From positions 1 through 64,000 of the forward strand of contig NZ_JAQYWD010000019.1 in assembly GCF_030145145.1 (NCBI RefSeq): a DNA stretch of 64,000 nucleotides, given 5' to 3'. Below the pieces are notes generated by a model. The model was not told where the DNA came from, did no database searches, and saw nothing but the letters and a program-made list of their open reading frames with translations. Of this stretch, positions 9,699-19,112 are shown in pieces. A program made the translations under genes and the position numbers. This DNA is from Desulfobacula sp. Its GTDB lineage: Bacteria; Desulfobacterota; Desulfobacteria; Desulfobacterales; Desulfobacteraceae. Each line of letters opens with the position of its first letter. Position 1 is the stretch's first letter.

Positions 9699-10207
9699 TG
9701 TAATTTTGAAAAATAAGGGAATGCCTTATTTCCACTTTTAAATCCTTCAAAATAGTGACTTGCTATTGCTCTCCACGCAGTTTTTTCATGAATATCTTTC
9801 ACTCCCCCCAATCGAATTGGTCCGAAATCTTCTATAACTTTCTTGTTGTTATATTCTAAAAGGAAACTCTGAGCGGCATCTTCATGGCATGTCAGGTCTC
9901 TTAAGAAGCTTAATGCGTACTGATCTCCCAACAAACTGTGTATTTCCACCTCGTACCATTCAGGTAATCGAAATAAATGAAAGACATCCTTTCCAACCCC
10001 AATATGATCGTCATGGACAATAGTCGCTGCAGACTTGACACCATAATATTGAGCAGAGAATAAAGTTTTATTAAATACCGGTTTTAAAAATGCTTCACTG
10101 CTATTTGAAAAAAATGAACTTTGCCACCATGTATGATTTTCTTTTTCACCTAAATACCCAACACATACACGAATTGCAGCTATATCAGTGATCAAATCCT
10201 TATTCAT
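9695..10207 (-). CDS. brxE: BrxE family protein, first gene of the BREX operon
   Basis: A 170-residue protein matching the BrxE family. The N-terminal RVCVGYLGEKENHTWWQSSFF and the following AQYYGVKSAATIVHDDHIGVG are the conserved stretches as I recall them. BrxE occurs in type 5/6-like BREX loci upstream of brxA, and its function is unknown. GGAG is 7 bases before ATG 10207, which fixes the start. It is the promoter-proximal gene of a seven-gene minus-strand operon. With the order brxE-brxA-brxB-brxC-...-pglX this locus best fits a type 6-like BREX. Confirmation needs pglZ, brxD and brxHI to the left of the window. Confidence 0.78.
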   Translation of the reverse strand: MNKDLITDIAAIRVCVGYLGEKENHTWWQSSFFSNSSEAFLKPVFNKTLFSAQYYGVKSAATIVHDDHIGVGKDVFHLFRLPEWYEVEIHSLLGDQYALSFLRDLTCHEDAAQSFLLEYNNKKVIEDFGPIRLGGVKDIHEKTAWRAIASHYFEGFKSGNKAFPYFSKLQ

Positions 10208-11216
10208 TCAAATACTCCAAATTTACCAGATAACCCAAACATGTTTATTGATCATATAACAAAATTTAGTCATATCATACTTGTCTGCTATTACCAGTTA
10301 TTTCCTTGGCTAATTACAGATTTTTCCATTCCCTGCTTACAATATGCGTTATAATTTTAAAACATAAAATTTTAACTGTTTTAATAAACAAAAAGAAGAA
10401 AGTCTCAAAATGTCAGAAAATTTATATTACTACTCAGCGGCCACGAATTATTTTCAAGTACGAATACCGATTGACAGCTGACCAAAAAATCAAAAAAAAT
10501 AACTCGAATATTAATGCTTCAAACGTGAAACAACTTTGATTTTTATCAAAACATTTAACATTGAATACTGAGGACTTTGTCTCTGCCTTTTATCTCGGGA
10601 GGCTGTATATAAATGGGCGGACTATTATTAAAAGTCCGAGGTTTTTTAAACAGCAACCTGATACCGCATCTTGCGGTTGGTTGGAATTCCATCCATCAAT
10701 CTGACGGTCATCCTGATAATGTAAAAAATTGAGAGCTTGATCGCAGCTATGACGGATTATCCCTTTTGAATTGTCCAGGGCGATATCACGCAAGCCTTGA
10801 AAAAACAGTCCGGCACTATTTAATTTTTTTCGGTTTTTTGAACAGACAATCTATGCCAATCGATTTTCAATATGCTGAAAAAGTTGTGGTTTCTCCATTG
10901 ATATATATGTTTGTTGGCTTACATATCTACTTAACGGACTACAATAAACAGTAGAAAACACGGCAGCTAAAATCACACCTGATTAATGGGGGAATCGGTA
11001 ACGAACCCGAAAAAAGTTGCTCACCCCACATGACCTGACCCTGGGCAGATTTTTGTTGAAGTGGCATCATGACCTGAACTGGGTATGCGATGTTTTTTTC
11101 CGGATTACACACCGCAAGACCCTCCATTCCGTTAGAAAGACGGATTGACTCTAATTGATCAACAAAAGGGGACTTTTTATTTGATATTATCATGCAAATA
11201 GCCCAAGGGGGCCCAC
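10208..11216 (+). other. AT-rich stretch without a convincing gene (BREX operon promoter side)
   Basis: About 1 kb separating the BREX operon from the next genes. It must hold the BREX promoter near 10210-10320, but I could not pick -35/-10 boxes with confidence. Short ORFs on both strands (60-84 codons) lack good ribosome sites or recognisable domains. The most protein-like is 10939-11193 minus (AVCNPEKNIAYPVQVM in its middle), which may be a remnant of a decayed gene. A weak hairpin GGACT/AGTCC followed by GAGGTTTTTT lies at about 10619-10647. The composition and debris suggest the edge of the defence island. Confidence 0.5.
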
Positions 11217-11495
11217 ATGAGATTCCAACCGCATTTTACAAAATTGATTTTGTTGTCTGTATGCCTTTTATTCACCCTGGCAGCTTCAGAACCTTTAAAC
11301 CGGTTATATGCAGAAGAACTTGAAGGGGACACGATCAGGATTAGACATTCTATACCGTCTACCAAAGGTAATTCACCAATCCCAATTGGCCCGGTGGCGG
11401 TGCAGAAATACCAAGTTGCCTTTTACGTTCGAGGAGTCAAATGCCCGGTGTGCGGCGCGTCCGAGGAATCGTTCAAAACCGTTGGTTATGGGTGA
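11217..11495 (+). CDS. Small putative exported protein with CPVCG motif
   Basis: A 92-codon ORF with an AAGGGGGCCCAC ribosome site before the ATG and a plausible signal peptide: basic start MRFQPHFTK, hydrophobic LILLSVCLLFTLAAS, possible cleavage around residue 24-32. The mature part is about 60 residues and contains a single CPVCG (CxxC) near residue 76, suggestive of metal or redox binding. I do not recognise the family. It ends abruptly (GYG, stop), and the next 230 bp contain stops in all frames before the PilZ gene, so it may be a truncated remnant of a longer periplasmic protein. It lies in the same direction as the downstream operon. Confidence 0.35.
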   Translation: MRFQPHFTKLILLSVCLLFTLAASEPLNRLYAEELEGDTIRIRHSIPSTKGNSPIPIGPVAVQKYQVAFYVRGVKCPVCGASEESFKTVGYG

Positions 11496-11725
11496 TTCTC
11501 ATGATGCCAGTACCACAATATCCGCTTTCCAGATCAAGGTGTGCAGGATTTGCTCAATATCGTCTTTTGCTTTAAAAATCACATCTTACGACAATTATCT
11601 ATCTCAACTTCTTGACTTCCTAAATAGAGTTGAATACAAGAAGGGTGTTGACGGCATAAATGGGTAAAAATTTACCAGGTGTCAAAGGGATGGTACAACG
11701 ATTATAAACCTGAAGGTGTTACTGA

Positions 11726-14700
11726 ATGCGAAATGACAATAAACTACTGGCCGGGACTTGGATTGGTAAGGAAAAAGAACTCCGGAAATCCTATCGAAGA
11801 AAAACCATTGCACCTGTTTCATTTTTAGATCATTTTCCAGAGGGTTCAAAATTTTTACCCGACACAGAATCATACGCATTTGATCTGAGCCTTGACGGGG
11901 CCTTTATCAAGAACGGGAAAGTACCTCCGATAGGTTCCATTGTCAATTTGAAAATTTTTTTGCCTTCCGGAAAACGCAACGCTGCAAAAATAGGCGGCCG
12001 CGTTACCCGGACGCAAGGTTCAGGCTTTGGAATTGAATTTAATGAACTTCATTACCGGGATCGTTCCCGGATAAGAAATTATGTCGGGTTTGCAGAATTG
12101 GATGATACGGTTGTATCCATCCAAAATAATTTAAAAAATAGTTTGACCGGCAATATGCTGCCGGTAACAGATCCGGTGGTCATTCAAGAGCGATTGGATA
12201 CAGCGCGTACAAAGAAATTAAATTGCCTGATTCTTGATTCAAAAAATGGAAAGCCGTTTTCTGGGAAGATCGATTTTTCAGAGCAGGGAATTGTTCTGAA
12301 TGATTTGGAAAAAAAACTTCATCCAAAGACAAGGGTGATTTATGTCATCATCATTGATGGCCCCCTTCATGCCATTTTTGAAGGGTTGATTCATGACCCC
12401 GGGCATTGCCCGAAATTATTTTATCCGGAACGAATATATCTGAATGATCGACGGTGGAGTCGACGGGTTCTGTCTGAACAGGAACAGCTGGTGCTGGACG
12501 CCCCTCATTTGGCTTGTCCCCAACTCAAATTTTCCGTGGTGGAAAAAAGTGAGGGGGGGTGTTCTATTCTCGCTCCTAAAAATTGCCTCTACACAGTGGG
12601 GATGCGCTTTCCCGACTTTGAACTAAAAAGAGCAGACAGTTCCGATCATTTTGAGGGGGCAACCATCAGCAGAATAATGGATATTGATTCTAAACACTGG
12701 CTGCTGGGCCTTCATTATTTTGATAAAATACGGAATCGGGATACCTTTGATCTGGTGAGCAAAAAATCCTTACGCTCCAATGTTTTCACTTCTGTGAAAA
12801 GATTTTCCTCTCTGGCATTTCAAAAAATGAAAGGGGCTGTGGCTGGTAGGAAAATCCTTCATCAGGACCGCCCCTATGTGGTTCAGTATAAAAATACCAG
12901 AGGAGAAACTGTGGCTGCTTTATTAGACGCCACTTTTGATCTCCATGCGGATACACCTTCAGTGGATGTTGCCGTGGTGATCGCTCCTCCATTCCCCGTA
13001 CGTAAGGAGGTCTTTGGCCTTCTTGCCCGGACTCTGGTGAATAATTTCCGTCACTATGGAAAAACAGCAGTTGTCCTGAGATTTGACCTGACCCATTGTC
13101 TTGGGGAAAGTGAAGTGGACCCGGAGATGGCGGCCAAAGGACATCCATATCTAAAATGGAATTATTCAAATTTGGTTTCAGACATGTCGGGAACGCTTTC
13201 TTTTTTGGAAAAAAGATTTACCCCTGATAAGCGAGTGATGATTTCATATTCTCTTTCCGCCATACCAGCCCGCAGGGTGATTGCAGACCAGAATACGCCC
13301 ACGGTGGATTACTGGGTAGCCCCCTTTGGATGTTCGGATGGTCAGGATATGTTACAGAATCTTCTGGCTGGTGTTGATCTTTATGCCGCCTATCTTCGTG
13401 GAGAGAAAATAGAGCCCTTTCTCGCTTATGGTCGGTTGTTTGATCCGAGTGAGTCTATTCCTGATGCGATTAAAAATAAAATGGGATTTTTAGAAGATGC
13501 CCGGAATGACCTGTCAAAAATTAAAATCCCGATCACCTGGATTATCGGAACATATGATTATATGGTCACCCGAGGTCGAGTTAAAGAGATCATGAACGCT
13601 CCCGGAGGTGGAGAGCGAGAGATAATTGAACTGGCTACAGGTCACAATCCAAGAACAGGCGCCGAAGCCATAGAGCTTTTCAAATTGATTTATGAATCCA
13701 TATCAAAATATTTATTCAACATTTCCGTGCAGGCCATTGAACCGGACCTGGTCAGGTATGAAAGACAAAATCAAGCAGAATGGGCAAGAACCAGGAAAAA
13801 TAAAACCCGTGATATGAAAAAATTCTGGGAGGATCATCTGTTTGGAACCTCCAGTGAAAAAGAAGGGTATGATGTTCTTTTGTATGCCCCTGACTATAAT
13901 GAATTTATAGAGAAACAGGTTGAACTCCTCGACATTAAACCGGACTTAAGGGTTGCAGATGTTGGATGTGGAACCGGCAATCTTTCAGCAGTCATACTCA
14001 AAAAGCTCTCCAATCCCGGTAAAAAATTTGAATTGTCATGCCACGATCTGATTCCGGCCGCGGTTGAAAAAACACAGAAGAAACTGGAAAAGATCATTGA
14101 AAATTCTCCAATCATTAATTTTGAAACTGTTAAAATTAATTATCGAACCCTGGATCTTGAAACGGCCAGACTTCTATGCCTGAAAGAATTTTTAGAAGGA
14201 AAAGAGTACGGCATTAAGGCATTAAACGGCCGAATCGAAGGTTTAAATGCCTCTACATTAAGGAAACTTGCGAATACTTACAATGAAAAAATTCATGATG
14301 TCATTCATGGGGAAAAAGTAAGTGTTAAAAAAGTGATGGAATTGTCTCCAGAAATGGACGAAAGTGAAGCAGAAGAAATTTTGGAATTGTCAATGGCCAG
14401 CCGATTTCTTAAAGACAAAACACTGCCTGGGGATTTGATATCCAGCGGACATTGCAATACTGCTGCAGATCTTTGTTTCAGGTATTTGACCTTTGGCAAA
14501 GCCACCCGTAAGGCTCAAATCGACTGCCCTTCCGACTCCTTTGACAGAATCGGCGCTTCTCTTGTTATCCCTTATCTATTTGAGCCTGAATCCGTCATTA
14601 AAGAATTTTACCGTATTCTGGACAAGCAGGGCATATTGGTTCTTTCAAGTTTAAAGCCAAATGCCGAAAATTCGAAATTTTATTTCGATGAAGCAGAAGC

Positions 14701-14938
14701 GATTGCAAAGCGTGAGGATTTAAATGTAAAAGAGCGTGAACGACTCCTGGAAAGTCTAAGGGAATTTGCCGCATTTCTATCCAGGTTGGTCGAACTGGAA
14801 GACGAGGGCAGGTTTCATTTCTTTTCAGCTGATGAATTAATTAACTTAATTAAAAAAGCAGGGTTTTTAAAAATTCATTCCATTGAATCTCTTGGCCATC
14901 CTCCTTCGGCAGTCATTATTCGCGCAGAAAAACTATGA
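11726..14938 (+). CDS. PilZ - alpha/beta-hydrolase - SAM methyltransferase fusion protein
   Basis: A 1070-residue multidomain protein. Residues 18-110 form a PilZ domain: YRRK near 23 and DLSLDGAFI near 53 match the RxxxR and (D/N)xSxxG cyclic-di-GMP ligands. A second PilZ-like region around 235-330 has RRWSRR and SEGGCSIL. Residues about 390-665 form an alpha/beta hydrolase resembling LuxD/acyl-thioesterases, with VVIAPPFPVRKE, a nucleophile elbow SYSLS (Ser509), an acid-strand GTYDYM and the catalytic-His candidate GHNPRTG. Residues about 700-1068 form a class I methyltransferase with motif I VADVGCGTGN (743-752), split by a helical insertion of about 120 residues (about 810-925). AAGGTG lies 7 bases before the ATG. 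The stop overlaps the start of the next gene (ATGA), a kinase/HD-GYP protein. Inference: a cyclic-di-GMP-responsive enzyme acting on an acyl-linked substrate. I do not know this architecture. Confidence 0.75.
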   Translation: MRNDNKLLAGTWIGKEKELRKSYRRKTIAPVSFLDHFPEGSKFLPDTESYAFDLSLDGAFIKNGKVPPIGSIVNLKIFLPSGKRNAAKIGGRVTRTQGSGFGIEFNELHYRDRSRIRNYVGFAELDDTVVSIQNNLKNSLTGNMLPVTDPVVIQERLDTARTKKLNCLILDSKNGKPFSGKIDFSEQGIVLNDLEKKLHPKTRVIYVIIIDGPLHAIFEGLIHDPGHCPKLFYPERIYLNDRRWSRRVLSEQEQLVLDAPHLACPQLKFSVVEKSEGGCSILAPKNCLYTVGMRFPDFELKRADSSDHFEGATISRIMDIDSKHWLLGLHYFDKIRNRDTFDLVSKKSLRSNVFTSVKRFSSLAFQKMKGAVAGRKILHQDRPYVVQYKNTRGETVAALLDATFDLHADTPSVDVAVVIAPPFPVRKEVFGLLARTLVNNFRHYGKTAVVLRFDLTHCLGESEVDPEMAAKGHPYLKWNYSNLVSDMSGTLSFLEKRFTPDKRVMISYSLSAIPARRVIADQNTPTVDYWVAPFGCSDGQDMLQNLLAGVDLYAAYLRGEKIEPFLAYGRLFDPSESIPDAIKNKMGFLEDARNDLSKIKIPITWIIGTYDYMVTRGRVKEIMNAPGGGEREIIELATGHNPRTGAEAIELFKLIYESISKYLFNISVQAIEPDLVRYERQNQAEWARTRKNKTRDMKKFWEDHLFGTSSEKEGYDVLLYAPDYNEFIEKQVELLDIKPDLRVADVGCGTGNLSAVILKKLSNPGKKFELSCHDLIPAAVEKTQKKLEKIIENSPIINFETVKINYRTLDLETARLLCLKEFLEGKEYGIKALNGRIEGLNASTLRKLANTYNEKIHDVIHGEKVSVKKVMELSPEMDESEAEEILELSMASRFLKDKTLPGDLISSGHCNTAADLCFRYLTFGKATRKAQIDCPSDSFDRIGASLVIPYLFEPESVIKEFYRILDKQGILVLSSLKPNAENSKFYFDEAEAIAKREDLNVKERERLLESLREFAAFLSRLVELEDEGRFHFFSADELINLIKKAGFLKIHSIESLGHPPSAVIIRAEKL

Positions 14939-17451
14939 TACAGAAAGAAATCAATAAAGCTGAGTTATCTCCCCTCTTAAAAGTTCGTTTTGAGAAGGAA
15001 AACAGAGGCCTTTTGATTTACAGAACGTATTATTTGTTTATGGTAGCTACGATTCTTTATCCAAGCTTTTGGGGTCTTGACTGGTTAACCATTCCGGATG
15101 AGGCACTCTTTTTCCTTTATATTCGTCTTGCGGTCGGAGCTAACTTTTTCATTGGTGCGTTATTGATCAAACTTCCCATAGGAGAGAAAATAGTACTTCC
15201 GATTTCATTATGGTGCAGCTATGTCTCTGTTTTGGGTGTCGTCATTATGACGATTTATTTAGATGGTTTTTTTAGTCATTATTATATCGGGATTGTATTA
15301 TTAATTTTTATCCCTGGACTTTTTCTTCCATGGGATCTTATTTCCAGCCTAATATTCGGTTTTTTTTCCATTGCAACATACTTTACTCTCAATTTAATGA
15401 TAGGGTATCCACCTTCGGTGAATTTAATGGCTGCAGCGGCCCCATTTTTTTTCATGATGTGGAGTTTTTTCTTTATGGCCTTTGCCAATGTTGAAAAAAG
15501 AAAGACCCACCGTCAGGAATTTATGCTGAGAATCCAGATTGAAAAGGCCAACGCGGATCTAAAAGAACTGGATAAAACCAAAAAGGATTTTATTGCCAAT
15601 GTGACCCATGAATTGCGAACCCCGCTGACCCTGATCCGGGGATGGACTGATTTTATGCTGAACGGGGAATCCGGGGAAATACCGAAAAATCTGATGGAAA
15701 TCATCAACAAAGTCGGGATACAGACCCTGAGCCTCACGGAAAAAATTAACGAACTGCTGAAAGTATCCAAATTTGATGCGGGAATGTCAAAACTGGTTTT
15801 GACAAAAGAGGATATCAATGCCTACGTGGATCAAATCGTCACCAGTTTCAAAGGACTGACGGACCAAAGCGGCGTTGACCTGAACTTTTTCGGCAGCCCG
15901 GATATCGGCCATATTTTTATTGACAGGGAAAAATTAAAGGATATCTTGAACAACCTGATCCGGAATGCTTATAAATTCACGGAGACCGGTGAAATAAAGG
16001 TCATCCTGTCAAAGAAGGAAGACCGGATGATCTTAAAGGTCAAGGACACGGGTATCGGCATGCCCCCGGATGTCCAAAAAAAAATATTTCAACGCTTCCA
16101 GCAGGGAGACGGTTCCAGAACCCGGAATTACGAGGGCACGGGTCTTGGACTTGCCATTGTCAAAGATTCTGTGGAGATGATGTCCGGTAAGGTCAGTGTT
16201 GAAAGTGTCCCGGGCCAGGGAACCGTTTTTGCCATTTCACTGCCCCTTGGCCTTGAAGTCAATGAACCGCATGCGGTCATGGAAAGGCGGATGAAAGATC
16301 GCCGGGCAAGTACCCGGAAACTCATGCCCGGCGACAGGCGGCAGAAAGACCGGCGGTTAAACGATCTTGCCAAAATTGACACTGCGGATATTGTGAGAAT
16401 TATGGCGTCTGAAAATCCCTTGGCCGGCAAAACAGTCGTCAAAAAGATTGACCCCCAGAACTCCAGGGGTGTCATTGTCATTGCCGAGGACAACAGCGCA
16501 ATCCAGGATTTTTTAAGCACCGCCCTAAAGGGATATACCCTGTACATTGCCGGTAATGGCCAAGCCGCATGGCAGACCATTCAGGAGACCATGCCCGGCC
16601 TGGTCATATCAGACATCATGATGCCGATCATGGATGGATATTCCCTGCTTGAAAAAATCAGGTCCAATGAACAGACCACAACCCTTCCGGTTATTATCAT
16701 CACGTCCCTTACAGAACAGAATGACCGGATTAAAGCCCTTCAACTCGGTGCGGATGATTTTCTGACCAAACCCTTTCATCACCTTGAACTCCAGGCAAGG
16801 GTTAAAAATGTTCTCAGTGTTCACCGGCTGGAAAGGGAAAAGGCAAGGTCTGACCAACTCGAGGTGTTTCTCATGGTGCTGGCCTCTGTCATTGAATCAA
16901 AGGACAAATATACCGGGGGTCATGTTGAACGGGTTGCCGGATATGCCAGGGACCTTGCCCTGAAGGCCGGGCTGCCTGAGGGCCGTGTAACTGATATTTA
17001 CCTGGGGACCATTGTGCATGATGTGGGCAAAATCGGCGTCAGGGACGAAGTCCTCAACAAACCCGGCAAACTCACGGATGAAGAATTCGAGCATATAAAG
17101 GAGCATCCGGTTATCGGTAGAAATCTTCTGGCTAAACTGGAGATCGCTCCGGTTGCAGTGAACATCGCATATTCCCACCAGGAGAAATGGAATGGCACGG
17201 GCTACCCGGAAGGTCTCAGCAAAACCGGCATCCCCATCGAAGCCAGGATTGCCACTATTGCAGATTTCTGGGATGCCATCACCTCGGACCGGCCTTACCG
17301 GAAGGCCATGCCCCTTGAAAAAGCCATTGGTATCATGCATGAGGAGCGGGGAAAATCTTTTGATCCTGAGCTGTTTGATTTGTTTATGGATGATACCGAT
17401 AGATTGTATCAACAATACATCAGCCCGGACAGGCTGACGGCACTGGCCTGA
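14935..17451 (+). CDS. Membrane hybrid histidine kinase - receiver - HD-GYP phosphodiesterase
   Basis: An 838-residue signalling protein. Residues about 25-185 contain five or six hydrophobic helices. HisKA follows with the phospho-acceptor His225 in VTHELRTP, then an HATPase domain with NLIRNAYKFTETGEI (N box), DTGIGMP and GTGLGLAI. A receiver domain has Asp560 in VISDIMMPIMDG and the Lys of LTKPF. The C-terminal HD-GYP domain keeps His695-Asp696 (HDVGKIG) and GTGYP (754-758), so it should be an active cyclic-di-GMP hydrolase. The linker between kinase and receiver carries repeated RR motifs (ERRMKDRR, DRRQKDRR). It is translationally coupled to the upstream PilZ fusion, so ligand turnover and ligand sensing are made together. 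The AT content drops sharply where the membrane part joins HisKA (about 15550-15600), hinting at a chimeric origin. Confidence 0.92.
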   Translation: MIQKEINKAELSPLLKVRFEKENRGLLIYRTYYLFMVATILYPSFWGLDWLTIPDEALFFLYIRLAVGANFFIGALLIKLPIGEKIVLPISLWCSYVSVLGVVIMTIYLDGFFSHYYIGIVLLIFIPGLFLPWDLISSLIFGFFSIATYFTLNLMIGYPPSVNLMAAAAPFFFMMWSFFFMAFANVEKRKTHRQEFMLRIQIEKANADLKELDKTKKDFIANVTHELRTPLTLIRGWTDFMLNGESGEIPKNLMEIINKVGIQTLSLTEKINELLKVSKFDAGMSKLVLTKEDINAYVDQIVTSFKGLTDQSGVDLNFFGSPDIGHIFIDREKLKDILNNLIRNAYKFTETGEIKVILSKKEDRMILKVKDTGIGMPPDVQKKIFQRFQQGDGSRTRNYEGTGLGLAIVKDSVEMMSGKVSVESVPGQGTVFAISLPLGLEVNEPHAVMERRMKDRRASTRKLMPGDRRQKDRRLNDLAKIDTADIVRIMASENPLAGKTVVKKIDPQNSRGVIVIAEDNSAIQDFLSTALKGYTLYIAGNGQAAWQTIQETMPGLVISDIMMPIMDGYSLLEKIRSNEQTTTLPVIIITSLTEQNDRIKALQLGADDFLTKPFHHLELQARVKNVLSVHRLEREKARSDQLEVFLMVLASVIESKDKYTGGHVERVAGYARDLALKAGLPEGRVTDIYLGTIVHDVGKIGVRDEVLNKPGKLTDEEFEHIKEHPVIGRNLLAKLEIAPVAVNIAYSHQEKWNGTGYPEGLSKTGIPIEARIATIADFWDAITSDRPYRKAMPLEKAIGIMHEERGKSFDPELFDLFMDDTDRLYQQYISPDRLTALA

Positions 17452-17496
17452 TCCTGTCGGATAAAAACGATCGGTGCTGTTGCTCACCGCGTCTTG

Positions 17497-18837
17497 CTAG
17501 TCGGGCACTGGAATGCCAAGCCGGGTGATCTTGCGGCGCAGGGTGTTCTTGTCAATGCCAAGTTCCCGGGCCGTTACCATTTTCTTCCATTGATTCCGTT
17601 GAAGCGCCCGCTGAATGGAGTGTTTTTCTATTTCCCGGAGGGTCAATCCTGTTGAGACCAGTATGGCATCTGTTTTGGGTACAATGCGGTCGGGCAGGTT
17701 GTGCAGGTGGATGATGTCCTCCCGGCACATGACAAAAGCGTGTTCTATGGCATTTTCAAGTTCGCGAACATTTCCCGGCCACTCATACAGCATCAATGCG
17801 GCCAGGGCCTTTTGGGACAGCCCCATGATTTCTCTTCCGTTTAAATGGTTAAACCGGTCGATAAAGTGGTCCACCAGAATCGGAATATCTTCTTTCCTGT
17901 CCACCAGGGAGGGCAGGGATAATTTAATGATATTAATGCGAAAGTACAGGTCTTCCCTGAAGTTGCCCTGTTCAACCAGTGTTTCAAGGTTTTGATGCGT
18001 TGCCGCAATTACCCTGGCATTTGTTTTGATCGTTTTGGTGGACCCCAGGGGTTCATAGGCCTTGTTCTCCAGAACACGGAGAAGTCTAATCTGTACGGCT
18101 TTTGAGATATCTCCGATTTCATCCAGGAAAATGGTGCCGTTCTGGGCCAGGGCAAATCGACCGGATTTGTCTTTTTTAGCATCGGTAAAGGCACCGGCCT
18201 TGTATCCGAACAATTCTGCTTCACAAAGGGTGTCGGGTAAGGCGCCGCAATTGATGGCGATAAACGGACCTTTTTTTTTCAGGCTGTTATTATGGATGGC
18301 CCGGGCAAAAAGTTCTTTTCCCGTACCACTTGCCCCGGTAATCAAGACCGTGCTGTTGCTTTCAGCGATTTGCGGCAGCATTGAAAAAAGATCCAGCATC
18401 TTCCCGCTCTTGCTCACGATATCATCAAAAGAGTGCTGCCTGCGAAGCGCTTTCCTGAGGTTATCGACGACGGTCAGGTCCCTGAAGGTTTCCACGCCGC
18501 CGATAATGTTGCCTTTTGCATCTTTCAGCAGCGCGGTTGTGACACTGATGGGAATCCGCTTGTTGTCCGGGCGAAGGATATAGACCGGCATGTTGACGAT
18601 GGGTCTTTTTTCCCGGATGGTCTGCCGGATGAGGCATTTTGTTTCACACATACTGGCTTTTAAAATTTCAAAGCAGGGTCTTCCGATGGCTGCTTCCCTC
18701 GGGATTCCGGTGATCTTTTCCGATCCCTTGTTGAACGAGGTAATGCACAAATCCAGGTTAACCGTAAAGACCCCGTCTGCAATGCTGTCTAAAATAATCT
18801 GATAATGTTCCTGAAGTTGTTCTTTTACTAACGGCAT
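17497..18837 (-). CDS. PAS-domain sigma-54-dependent transcriptional activator
   Basis: A 446-residue enhancer-binding protein. The N-terminal PAS domain (about 10-130) carries three clustered cysteines (Cys55, Cys64, Cys68), which could bind metal, an Fe-S cluster or redox signals. The AAA+ domain has Walker A GASGTGKE, Walker B GTIFLDEIGD and the sigma-54 contact loop as GAFTDA instead of GAFTGA. The C-terminal Fis-type helix-turn-helix ends ELGIDKNTLRRKI. It diverges from the cytochrome/rhodanese genes. A -24/-12 promoter and an upstream dyad lie between them, so it most likely activates those genes in response to a redox or sulfur-type signal (inference). Its 3' end converges on the HD-GYP gene with 45 bp between stops. 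Confidence 0.92.
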   Translation of the reverse strand: MPLVKEQLQEHYQIILDSIADGVFTVNLDLCITSFNKGSEKITGIPREAAIGRPCFEILKASMCETKCLIRQTIREKRPIVNMPVYILRPDNKRIPISVTTALLKDAKGNIIGGVETFRDLTVVDNLRKALRRQHSFDDIVSKSGKMLDLFSMLPQIAESNSTVLITGASGTGKELFARAIHNNSLKKKGPFIAINCGALPDTLCEAELFGYKAGAFTDAKKDKSGRFALAQNGTIFLDEIGDISKAVQIRLLRVLENKAYEPLGSTKTIKTNARVIAATHQNLETLVEQGNFREDLYFRINIIKLSLPSLVDRKEDIPILVDHFIDRFNHLNGREIMGLSQKALAALMLYEWPGNVRELENAIEHAFVMCREDIIHLHNLPDRIVPKTDAILVSTGLTLREIEKHSIQRALQRNQWKKMVTARELGIDKNTLRRKITRLGIPVPD

Positions 18838-18971
18838 ATAAATATCTCCTTACTCGGTATAAGGAAAAAGATCTGTCATACGTATGTTTTTTACCAATAA
18901 TCGGGGGGGAATGTCAATTTATCCTGGGGATTTTGTGAATTATTGCATCCGGGATCGGCGCGTTTGTGTGA

Positions 18972-18996
18972 TAAAGGGAACATATTGTTCCCTTTA
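18972..18996. promoter_or_regulatory. Perfect 11-bp inverted repeat, probable enhancer site of the sigma-54 activator
   Basis: TAAAGGGAACA, 3-base spacer TAT, TGTTCCCTTTA: a perfect dyad. It lies 118 bp upstream of the -24 element of the cytochrome promoter and about 135 bp upstream of the activator's own ATG, the usual distance for an upstream activating sequence. No gene ends nearby, so a terminator role is unlikely. Confidence 0.65.
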
Positions 18997-19112
18997 TTTT
19001 TCGTAAATGGGTGCAGAATGTTTCTTAACTGTCTGGCTTAAATCGATCTTTAATTAAGATTATTTGATATTATTTCAGTCGGTTATATTTTAGTTGGCGT
19101 TAAATGTCGTTT

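Noticed and set aside
10306-10539. Plus-strand 77-codon frame upstream of the BREX operon
   Set aside because: AT-rich, Lys/Asn-rich, no ribosome site, and it overlaps the expected BREX promoter region.
11453-11510. TGA at the end of the small CPVCG ORF as another selenocysteine candidate
   Set aside because: A second in-frame TGA follows two codons later and no coding potential continues downstream.
18972-18996. Terminator for the sigma-54 activator or an upstream gene
   Set aside because: The activator is transcribed away from this site and no gene ends near it on either strand.
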